This document shows positions 8,457 through 15,207 of a DNA stretch of 15,349 bases, piece after piece; position 1 is the first letter of the stretch; every line of letters begins with the position of its first letter. Location of the stretch: contig JALLAP010000962.1 in NCBI GenBank assembly GCA_036939355.1, positions 1 through 15,349 of the forward strand, read 5' to 3'. The notes under the pieces are model-generated. The model saw only the letters and a program-made list of their open reading frames with translations, was not told the DNA's origin and made no database searches. Origin of the DNA: Thalassiosira profunda. Its lineage: Eukaryota > Bacillariophyta > Thalassiosirophyceae > Thalassiosirales > Thalassiosiraceae. A program made the translations under genes and the position numbers.

Positions 8457-9935
8457 TCACATTTGCTCTCTCCTGCAGTCCGCACAGACATATCCCTGGA
8501 GCTGGGCAGAGTATTCCATGTCTCCGCAACCATTACAAAAGGGCGTGTTGCAGCGATTGCAGACTTTTGTGGGGGCAGGCTCAGTTTCAGCACACTCATC
8601 GCATGTTGCTGTGTAATCGCAGCCGTTGTCGCACTCAATGTATCCAACACATCCCTCTGCCATGCACATCAACTTGTCACAGCAATCACAGCTGGTGAAG
8701 TCTGCACACGCCCAGCATTTGGTTTTGTGACAGAAATCGCACTTCTGCACTTGAGGATGGATGCCATCACCGTCATCTTTGCAATACTTGGTATCACATT
8801 CTGGGCAACACTGCAAGTCGTCATTGTTTTCACGAGTGATATGGAGTGATGAGCCGCGGAGATGAAAGCGAAAATTGCGATTGCATTCCCAGCACCCAAT
8901 GGCGTGACTTCTCACATCGGTCAAAGGACCGCCGTAATTGAGCTTTTCGCGGATAAACTGAGACAGCAGTCCATAGCTCGGACGTTCGAACCAAAATGTG
9001 GGGAGGTGGAGCCGGCTGAATGAGTGCCCCGCTTTTGACAGGATACTATTGAGGATAGGGATGACCGATTCCTCCGACACTGCCAGTTTCTGGTCGACAG
9101 GCCTCTCATTTTGGATTGACACAAAGCTCAAGTCCAACCTCTCCAGTACCATCGATCCCCGTAGCGGCGCCAGGCCATTCCCGCGCACGTTGATACAATA
9201 TGGCAGTCTCAGCGTTCTGAGTTTGTTCACTGCGTCAATGCACACCAAGATAGCGCCAACATCCCCATCAGTCAGCGAAGCCCGGACATGTTCTTCCACA
9301 TCGAAAAAGTTGAGCACCATCCAGTCAAGCCGGGATTTCACCCCGGCGTATCTTTTGCAATGGCGGGGGGACGTGTCGCCACCCCTTTCGTATTCGACCG
9401 ACAGATTCAACCCATAATACGGACTCCCCATGACAACCTTGCTCGCTTCTGATAGAGTTTTGTTCCCCCAGCGACCTTTCTCCCACGATGCCGACGGCGC
9501 CGTCAACGCGACCGCGAATAGTGCTCGTGTAGTTTCAGTGAGATATGAAGTGATGTGCGACAGGGCTTCCTCGGGCAGATTCTCCAACGCGCTGAAGATA
9601 ATTGGCGCTGCCTTCTTCTCGCTGTCGCCTGTGCTCATTTTCATGGCTTCTCCCTGCGGGACGCGCCCTGGCCCCATAAATTGTTGCGATGTGACGATGG
9701 ATTTGCAACACATGAGACGCGCACTTCCCCGCTGGGTGTGGGCGATCACCAGGCATTTCAGGCAGACGGTGCACTGGCACGGGGCAAGCTCGACGGATTC
9801 GGCGTCGCTGGGAATGGATGTGGTGCACCGCGAGCAGGTCAGACCGTCTTCGGGGGTGGGTGCCCCGACGCCACCGAGACGCCTCCGACCGCCCTCGCCC
9901 TCGCCGCCATCGGTGTGCGGGCGCTTGGAGGACAT
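8457..9935 (-). CDS. F-box-like/LRR protein with N-terminal RING-like and C-terminal Cys-rich region
   Basis: This is a single-exon protein of 492 aa. Residues 34-77 hold a degenerate RING-like cluster: C34, C37, C53, C55, C58, C61, C76, C77. Residues 119-146 are F-box-like (NLPEEALSHITSYL). Residues 239-270 are leucine-rich (LRTLRLPYC, GLAPLRGSMVLERLDLS) and match the equivalent segment of the 3674-4765 gene, as does VIPILNSIL. Residues 348-487 contain 25 cysteines, many as CxxC pairs (348/351, 399/402, 407/410, 445/448, 459/462, 467/470, 484/487), suggesting several zinc sites; CDCC and CNGC patterns resemble B-box/ZZ/RING-between-RING arrays without a clean match. It is probably a ubiquitin-system adaptor (inference). 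The ATG at 9933-9935 starts the polar MSSKRPHTDG; the frame is open 58 residues further upstream through the GTTGCAA repeats, which looks non-coding. Confidence 0.8.
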   Translation of the reverse strand: MSSKRPHTDGGEGEGGRRRLGGVGAPTPEDGLTCSRCTTSIPSDAESVELAPCQCTVCLKCLVIAHTQRGSARLMCCKSIVTSQQFMGPGRVPQGEAMKMSTGDSEKKAAPIIFSALENLPEEALSHITSYLTETTRALFAVALTAPSASWEKGRWGNKTLSEASKVVMGSPYYGLNLSVEYERGGDTSPRHCKRYAGVKSRLDWMVLNFFDVEEHVRASLTDGDVGAILVCIDAVNKLRTLRLPYCINVRGNGLAPLRGSMVLERLDLSFVSIQNERPVDQKLAVSEESVIPILNSILSKAGHSFSRLHLPTFWFERPSYGLLSQFIREKLNYGGPLTDVRSHAIGCWECNRNFRFHLRGSSLHITRENNDDLQCCPECDTKYCKDDGDGIHPQVQKCDFCHKTKCWACADFTSCDCCDKLMCMAEGCVGYIECDNGCDYTATCDECAETEPAPTKVCNRCNTPFCNGCGDMEYSAQLQGYVCADCRREQM

Positions 9936-10173
9936 TGTTGAGACAAGTTGAGGTTGCAATGCAAGGAGGTTGGTGCTCCCCGGCCTGGGCACCGACAGAC
10001 CTGGGCGGTGGGGTGCACCGTCGTGCACGTGCACGCACTTGGCAATAAAGCAACAGAGTTGTTTGCTTGAGTTGCACGTTGCAAGTTGCAAGTTGCAAAA
10101 AAGCTTCACTTTACAACTTTCTCACTGCACCGTTGGTGTTGATGGAAGCAAAGGGCCGTCGATGAAGCAAACC
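9936..10173. promoter_or_regulatory. Bidirectional promoter with GTTGCAA repeats and a G-box palindrome
   Basis: This is a 238-bp spacer between divergent ATGs. It holds the 12-bp palindrome GTGCACGTGCAC (10023-10034), centred on the G-box CACGTG (10026-10031). It also has a single GTTGCAA at 9953-9959 and four tandem heptamers at 10071-10098. The heptamers end 75 bp before the plus-strand ATG. No clear TATA box is seen. Confidence 0.55.
10071..10098. repeat. Four tandem GTTGCA(A/C) heptamers
   Basis: GTTGCAC is followed by three exact GTTGCAA units with no spacer. The inner hexamer TTGCAA is its own reverse complement, so each unit presents a symmetric site repeating every 7 bp. Confidence 0.85.
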
Positions 10174-11600
10174 ATGGCGTCGTCCGAGGGCCGCCACGAA
10201 ATCGAGGCGGCGCGGGCCCGCCTCACCGCCGCGCGGGCCCAGGCATCGGCGGCGGCCAAAAATGTTGAGCTCGCAAAGGCAATGTTGGTGCACGCGGAGT
10301 CGTTGCTCAGCAGCTCAAACCAGGAGGTGGGCGCGGCCGAGAAGGGATTGCGGGATGCCGAGGAGCGGTGGGAGGTCATTGATGTCGATGCCGCCGATGC
10401 AACGGCGGAGAATGGTGGGAAGAGTAGGAAGAAGAGAAAGACGGTGTCGCTGTCTCCCGAGGCGGCTCGCGGCAATGCTGCGCCTGCAAACGGTGCACCT
10501 GCACGTGCACCAACGAACGCCGGCGCCACGAGTGCATCCAGCGCCCCGTCCGCAAATCCAAGTGCATCTACCGACAGCAGAAGCAGCATCGCATCCGCAA
10601 ATGCCCGTACTGCTCCAGCCGCGTCTGCAAATAGTGCAGCCAATCATCAGGGGAGGGTTGCCAGCCGAGGCAAGACGCGAAGGATGCTGGCGGCTGCACG
10701 TGCATCAACGAACAACGGCGCCACGAATGCACCCAGCGACGAAGACGATGCCCCATTGATTATCCTGGAGAGCGGGACATCCGCAAATGCTCGTACATCT
10801 ACCGGAAATGGCAGCCGCGTCGGGAATCGCGGGGGATCGTCGAGTGCACCGGGACAGCGAGGCAGATTCCACCTGACCCAGGCGGCCAAAATCGCCCTCC
10901 GAGAAGCCGTGCTGAGCGCCCTCCGTCATCCCAGTGGTGAGGTCGACGCGGGATGTTTGGAGCGTGCCATGGCCCAGGGCCTGCCGAGGCAGGCCATCCT
11001 CAACGCGGCCAAGGTGGCGAGGACGAGGGATCGGGAGAATCGGGAGAGGGAGAGGAACGCCAGAGAGCAAACGCAGCCGCGGCAGCAAAGTAGGAGGCAA
11101 CAGCAGCGAGAGAAAATACCCGAAGGATCCGCTATTCCGAAGAAGCATGTTGATGCCCTCGTTGCGAGAATTAAGAAGATGATCAGCGATGCTGCAACGA
11201 TGGAACAGGAGAAGGGGGCGAACATTTTCTGTGAGTGTTTCCTTCGTTCGTCATCTCTGCCGCATGCATTGCGTTGTGCGTCTAATCTCTGTCCACTTGT
11301 TAAGACTGGAACATCATGAATGGCAATCAGATGAGTTTGGTTGCGAGGAAAGTGCCCAGAACGATGTCGGAGCTCGCTGAGATCGACCTCCCCACCGATC
11401 TCCGAAGTCAGTACGGCGAGAGGATCGTAAAGACAGTGAACGAGTACCTCCGCGAGGAAAATCTTTATCATTATGTCGTGGAGGCGAACAACATACGAAT
11501 GGTGATGAGCTCCGCGTCGTGCTCGTGGGCCAGGGCGACAGTGGCCCTGGAGAGGTTCAACGGGGATACAGACAAAGCAATCATGTCGCTGGCTACTTGA
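10174..11600 (+). CDS. Nuclear-looking protein with SIM-like motif, HRDC-like and UBA-like C-terminus
   Basis: Exons are 10174-11230 and 11305-11600, giving 450 aa. I do not recognise a named gene. The ATG at 10174 sits in ACCATGG, better than the in-frame ATG at 10162. Residues 7-65 are an Ala-rich helix. EVIDVD (67-72), followed by acidic residues, resembles a SUMO-interacting motif; PLIILES (194-200) is a second candidate. SRKKRK (84-89) is a likely NLS. Residues 96-230 are a low-complexity Ser/Ala/Asn linker with an internal repeat. Residues 231-283 form an unassigned helical segment, and 284-313 are Arg/Gln-rich. Across the splice, residues 349-400 (IFYWNIMNGNQMSLVARKVPRTMSEL...YGERIVK region) resemble an HRDC domain, known from RecQ helicases and Rrp6. 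Residues 408-450 (ALERFNGDTDKAIMSLA) resemble a UBA helix bundle. Domain calls are by eye. It may link nucleic acid binding to SUMO/ubiquitin signalling (inference). Confidence 0.75.
10501..10738 (+). repeat. Imperfect in-frame 43-bp direct repeat in the linker of the HRDC-like gene
   Basis: Bases 10501-10543 and 10696-10738 match at 38 of 43 positions and lie 195 bp (65 codons) apart, so both are read in the same frame (RAPTNAGATSAS and RASTNNGATNAP). Each is followed by further TCCGCAAATG-type similarity. This suggests linker growth by tandem duplication and decay. Confidence 0.7.
11231..11304 (+). other. Intron of the HRDC-like gene (74 nt, phase 1)
   Basis: The donor is GTGAGT after ATTTTCT and the acceptor is TTAAG before ACTGGAAC. 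The split codon becomes TAC (Tyr353) and the frame continues WNIMNGNQ. Without splicing the product stops at 11317-11319 and loses the HRDC-like and UBA-like parts. Confidence 0.85.
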
Positions 11601-11833
11601 GCAATGCCGCGGCTAAAATTCGTGGGCAGGTGTTAGATGCAAAAGAAATGCGGATGGATGATGTAAAATGTTGCAAGTCGATGTTCAACCAACACCACGG
11701 TGAGTAGAAGGCAAAAGCCAAACAGATTCATCAGCATCACTAGCCATCTTTTTTATTCTACGCTTGTCCCTGCAAACCAAAACAGCATGTACCTTACCCC
11801 CACTCGCACCCACATCTCCATGCCCAGAGATAC
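11601..11833. other. Convergent 3' flanks (HRDC-like and NTF2-like genes)
   Basis: This is 233 bp without a gene. AATAAA on the minus strand (11752-11757), 77 bp past the stop of the NTF2-like gene, is a likely poly(A) signal. A GTTGCAA lies at 11670-11676. Confidence 0.6.
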
Positions 11834-12998
11834 TCACTGGCCCGAAAGAATCCCCTGCGCGGTGACGTTGACTCCCTCCGACACCTGCGTGGCCGCCTCG
11901 AGCTTCGGGGCGAGCTTGGCGAGAATGCCCACCAACTGCTCGTCAGCGTTGTTCCAACTGGCGTTGTGCTTCACGATCTTCTTGTCCTCGTCGAGGTGGA
12001 TGCAGTACGCGATGGGAGTGAGGTGAAGGTTCGTCTCGTCGGTGAAGCCGCCCGTGAGGTTGACGCAGTGGTTGAACACCATACCAATGATGGCATTGTT
12101 GGTGTCGACGGCGACGAGAGGGGCGATGGGAATCCAATCCCGGCAGATGGGACCCCAGCTCTTCTCGAGGATGTCGAAGAGATCGTCCTTGCTGCCAGAT
12201 CCCTTCGTCCCGTCCGCCCAGTCCCAGCTCAGCTGGTCGGCGTGCATGTGGCCCAGGAGCTCGCGGTGGTTGTTCTTGGCGAACCCGCCGCTCACGCCCT
12301 TGAGGTACTCGGCCGCGAACGCCTCGCCCTCCTCGCGGGTGATGGCCTGCGTCGCCTTCGCGTCCCTGGGCATGTCGATGCCGCACTTGGCCATGACCTG
12401 GGCGGCCGCCTCGACGGCGGGCTTGTGGTTGTTGTCTGCAGTGATGACGCAGACAAAATGAGACCAAAGAGAATAGAGCGCATTGATAAACAATCATTCT
12501 ACGCACCCCAGATGCAGCGCCACTCGTAGACCTTCTGGTTCGAGTTGACCATGAGCGCGTGGAGCATCACGTTCTTGATGATGTTGGAGCCGGGGAGGCG
12601 GCCCGTGAGGTTCCCAATGCACTCGTGCCCAATCACGATGCGGCCCTGCTCGGTGTCAACGACGATGGTGGGCTTGGAGTAGGTCCCGTCGGCGCAGAGG
12701 GCGGCCCAGCCATTCTTGAGGACGTTGACCACGTCGGTTGAGGTTCCCTCGCCCTACGACGTTGGAGGATGTGCATATCATGTGAGTACGAATGCCCAAG
12801 ATGCCTGAAGATGCACGAGCACATATGATATGCGCACTCAGTTCTCACCGCGGCGCCGTCGGACCATTTCCACGACATCTTGTCCGCGAGCAGATGCTGG
12901 AGCGTCTGCTCGTGGTTGTTGGCCTTGAAGCCAGTGAAGAAGCCCTCGAGGAAGGCGTTGGCGAGCGCGACGCCGTCGGCGTGGGTGATGATCGTCAT
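11834..12998 (-). CDS. Tandem two-domain NTF2/SnoaL-like protein
   Basis: Exons on the minus strand are 12998-12849, 12753-12507 and 12435-11834, giving 332 aa. Two homologous halves are visible. In half 1 (about 9-132), GFKANNHEQTLQHLLADKMSWKWSDG aligns with half 2 (about 169-293), GFAKNNHRELLGHMHADQLSWDWADG in outline; each then has a VDT...GM/GHE strand region, NLTG(R/G)(L/F), and a closing W-x-NN (IWDNNH, SWNNAD). This strand/helix pattern and the terminal Trp strand suggest the NTF2-like (SnoaL) cone fold, used both by small-molecule enzymes and by non-catalytic binding proteins. No catalytic residues can be named and there is no signal peptide, so it is probably cytosolic. A spacer helix (138-165) joins the halves. 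The ATG at 12996-12998 is the first Met of half 1. It shares a 547-bp divergent spacer with the opine dehydrogenase-like gene. Function is unknown. Confidence 0.8.
12436..12506 (-). other. NTF2-like gene intron 2 (71 nt, phase 1)
   Basis: Minus strand: donor GTGCGT after ATCTGGG, acceptor CACTGCAG before ACAACAACC. The split codon is GAC, giving IWDNNHKP. The donor is followed at once by a TAG, so unspliced reading ends at 12499. Confidence 0.85.
12754..12848 (-). other. NTF2-like gene intron 1 (95 nt, phase 0), hairpin-forming
   Basis: Minus strand: donor GTGAGA after GCCGCG, acceptor CGTCGTAG before GGCGAGGG. It joins WSDGAA to GEGTSTD in phase. The polypyrimidine tract is weak. Most of the intron is an imperfect inverted repeat (12771-12784 against 12820-12837). 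Confidence 0.8.
12771..12837. repeat. Imperfect inverted repeat inside NTF2-like intron 1
   Basis: On the plus strand the left arm GTGCATATCATGTG (12771-12784) pairs with the right arm at 12820-12837 over 14 base pairs, with two 2-base bulges (CG and AT) on the right arm. The 35-base loop contains AGATGC twice. In pre-mRNA this would bring the two splice sites close together. Confidence 0.65.
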
Positions 12999-13545
12999 GG
13001 CGTTGGGCGGATGTTGTTGATGAACGGTGCGTCGAAGGAGCGGCGAGTGAATTTATGAGAACTATTTTGCCACGGCCTCGCAAGATCTTTTGACGAAGAT
13101 CTGTTGCAAGATACTTTGATTGCGGTGAGAAGCCGGCAGCATCTTGACATCGGTGCATGAAGGGTTGCAAAATGCAGCATTGCTCAGAATGTCTCAAAGC
13201 CTCAAGGAGTCAAGATCCTCATAGGCCTTCGAAGGGTCAACACCGCGGGTGGCGGCGACCTTTGCGGTAGGCCTACTCGCCGCCGCCAAGACCCTCCGAG
13301 ACCGCGGCGGGTGTCAAAGGCAGGTGGCCACCTCGCCGGGCCGCGGCGAGGTGAGAACAGTGCATGCAGAGTGCTGAAGAGGAGAGCGCGCGTTGGGGGT
13401 GAGACATAAAGGGCTAAGGATACCTTTAAAAGTCACCTGTCCTTCCTTCCCTCTGCCCCTCTTTACTTTCAACTTTCACACATCACACTCTCGCTCAATC
13501 TTTCACGCATTCACCCCCTTCCTCCCTCCGGGGGCCAATAGGGCC
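12999..13545. promoter_or_regulatory. Bidirectional promoter region with dyad cluster, NTF2-like / opine dehydrogenase-like
   Basis: This is the longest gene-free stretch, 547 bp between divergent ATGs. The half nearer the NTF2-like gene has AAGATCT twice (13082, 13096) and GTTGCAA at 13103-13109 and 13164-13170. The middle has palindromes CCTTCGAAGG (13226-13235), TAGGCCTA (13268-13275) flanked by GGCGGCGA/TCGCCGCC, and AGGTGGCCACCT (13322-13333), plus a strong hairpin at 13329-13353. The half nearer the dehydrogenase has a TATA-like CTTTAAAAG around 13424-13432 and then a pyrimidine-rich leader. No open frame here looks coding. Confidence 0.55.
13329..13353. repeat. GC-rich hairpin, 10-bp arms and 5-base loop
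   Basis: CACCTCGCCG and CGGCGAGGTG are exact reverse complements around GGCCG. The left arm overlaps the 12-bp palindrome AGGTGGCCACCT. Confidence 0.75.
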
Positions 13546-15207
13546 ATGACGCCGCGGCCCCACGCGGCGGCGGCACTCCTGATGCTGTTGAGGCTCGCTT
13601 TACTATCATACGGCTTCGTTCTGTATCCGTCGGCGTCCTCATTTTCGCGGGCGGACCGGCGAAGACGCGACGACGTATGTGATGGCTGCCTTCCTCGTTG
13701 CGACGGTGCACGCGATGGCCGCCTTCCTTACCGTCCTAGACGATCAGTTGCAGTGCGCAGTGCTCGGGATGAAACCAGCAGCGGCGAATCTCCGCCACCG
13801 TCGCTCAGAGTTGGCATTGTGGGAGCGGGATCTGTGGCGTTCGGCAGCGCGAGCCTTCTGGCAAGCAGAGGACACCGTCCTGCAGTGTGGTCGCCATCCG
13901 GCAAAGGCACGATGGAACTGCTCGAGCATGGGACGAAGCACGCAGATATTCTGACCGAGGCCAATGTCCAATCGACTGGGGAGATATCCCACGAGTTTAA
14001 AGTGAGGATTGCTCAGAGCGCCGAAGAGCTAGGTAGATATTGCGATGGGGTGATATTCCTTGCGTTGCCCGTCAACGGACACAAACGGGTGATGGAGGAG
14101 CTGGCGCCCCACATCATAGAATACGTGACAAAACGACAACAGCAACAACTAAGAGATGGAGAGATACCGGTAGCGGTGCATGTGATCATATCGTCACACG
14201 CCTCCCTCGGCGCCGTATACCTGATGCAATTGCTGCGAGAAGAACGACGGCGATACATGCGGAGAAATGGGCAAGAAGAAGACTCTACCGCAAATGCAGA
14301 CGATTTTGGCGTCCGAATCACCGCGTGGGGCACAACCGCAGTCACGGCGCGCAAGACGTCGGGGGATTCGGTCAACGTCCTGACCGTGCGGGAAGCAGTG
14401 GACATTTGCACCGTGCCCTCTGCTCCGGAAGATGCAGGGAAGGAAGAACAATCAGCGAGTTTGCCAGGTAGCAGGGGATACTTGCTGACAAATGGATATG
14501 ACCTGTGCACAGCACTGTTTGGAGATCGCTTCAACATCCGAAAGGGCGGACTGCTGGCAATATCGCTATCGAATCTCAACCCGCAGAACCATCTAGGAAT
14601 CGTATTGGGCAACATGAGCCGGATGGACCCGCCGCCGCCTCCTCCACCACCGCCTGGATACCAGTCGAGCAATGCGCCAGATACGACAATAGAGCCGTGG
14701 TATCAGGGACAGTGCATCACGCCGGCAGTGGGTAGGCTGATGGAGAAACTCGATGAGGAGCGGATTGCCATCGCGGATGCATTGGGAATCGAAGTCAGGA
14801 ACATATTTCAGCATTTCGCCTGGTCATTTCACGTCCCGACGGAGGTGCCGGCCGAAGATGACCCAACAAAGATGCGGCCGCTGACGATATCGGAAATGAA
14901 TCAGATGATGCACCACTACCTCGACACGGACGTACTCGGCCCCTCGGCACCGGACTCGCGCTATGTTCTAGAGGATGTGCCGTACGGTCTCGCCTTGACG
15001 GTAGTGCTGGGCCGCCTTGTCGGCATCCCAGCGACATTGCACGAGTCTGGGATAGCCATCCTGTCAGCAATGTACGGCCGAGATTTCATGGTGGAGAACG
15101 AGCTGCTTTTGGCATTGGGCATCATCGACGAAGAGGACGGCGGCGACATTCCCGAGCTAGGGGCGTGGACGAAAATGGCGTACACTGGTTGCTTTGGAGA
15201 ACGATAA
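13546..15207 (+). CDS. Opine (octopine/nopaline) dehydrogenase-like oxidoreductase, possibly plastid-targeted
   Basis: This is a single-exon protein of 553 aa. Family enzymes reduce an imine formed from an amino acid and a 2-oxo acid, using NAD(P)H. Residues 88-120 form a Rossmann start (VGIVGAGSVAFG, Gly-rich loop 93-100). The C-terminal helical domain shows the family pattern: NPQNHLG with candidate catalytic H349, LDEERIAIADALGIE (402-416), and RYVLEDVPYGL followed by LGRLVGIPATLHESG (472-502), plus GRDF (511-514). Family members are usually ~360-410 aa; the excess is an N-terminal leader of about 85 residues, a polar insert (about 235-310) and a nine-Pro run (362-370) just after the catalytic motif. 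The leader has a hydrophobic core (8-26), then SASSF and RADRRRR, like a heterokont signal-plus-transit presequence without a textbook ASAF. I chose the ATG at 13546; upstream frame to 13393 (TTG) lacks an ATG and looks like 5' UTR. The substrate is unknown. Confidence 0.85.
   Translation: MTPRPHAAAALLMLLRLALLSYGFVLYPSASSFSRADRRRRDDVCDGCLPRCDGARDGRLPYRPRRSVAVRSARDETSSGESPPPSLRVGIVGAGSVAFGSASLLASRGHRPAVWSPSGKGTMELLEHGTKHADILTEANVQSTGEISHEFKVRIAQSAEELGRYCDGVIFLALPVNGHKRVMEELAPHIIEYVTKRQQQQLRDGEIPVAVHVIISSHASLGAVYLMQLLREERRRYMRRNGQEEDSTANADDFGVRITAWGTTAVTARKTSGDSVNVLTVREAVDICTVPSAPEDAGKEEQSASLPGSRGYLLTNGYDLCTALFGDRFNIRKGGLLAISLSNLNPQNHLGIVLGNMSRMDPPPPPPPPPGYQSSNAPDTTIEPWYQGQCITPAVGRLMEKLDEERIAIADALGIEVRNIFQHFAWSFHVPTEVPAEDDPTKMRPLTISEMNQMMHHYLDTDVLGPSAPDSRYVLEDVPYGLALTVVLGRLVGIPATLHESGIAILSAMYGRDFMVENELLLALGIIDEEDGGDIPELGAWTKMAYTGCFGER

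Noticed and set aside
10071..10098. Tandem heptamers as a CRISPR or telomere-like array
   Set aside because: Units are 7 bp with no spacers, only four copies, and internal to a gene-dense region.
9936..10109. Fifty-eight extra N-terminal residues for the Cys-rich F-box-like protein
   Set aside because: They translate the GTTGCAA repeats and spacer; the polar MSSKRPHTDG start is more plausible.
11231..11319. HRDC-like gene reading straight on to 11319
   Set aside because: This frame is intronic after 11230; splicing gives a coherent C-terminal domain.
12042..12461. Plus-strand open frames opposite the NTF2-like gene
   Set aside because: They are complements of conserved duplicated domains and show no domain of their own.
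13393..13545. N-terminal extension of the opine dehydrogenase-like protein
   Set aside because: It lacks an ATG and would bury the hydrophobic leader behind a pyrimidine-rich 5' UTR-like segment.
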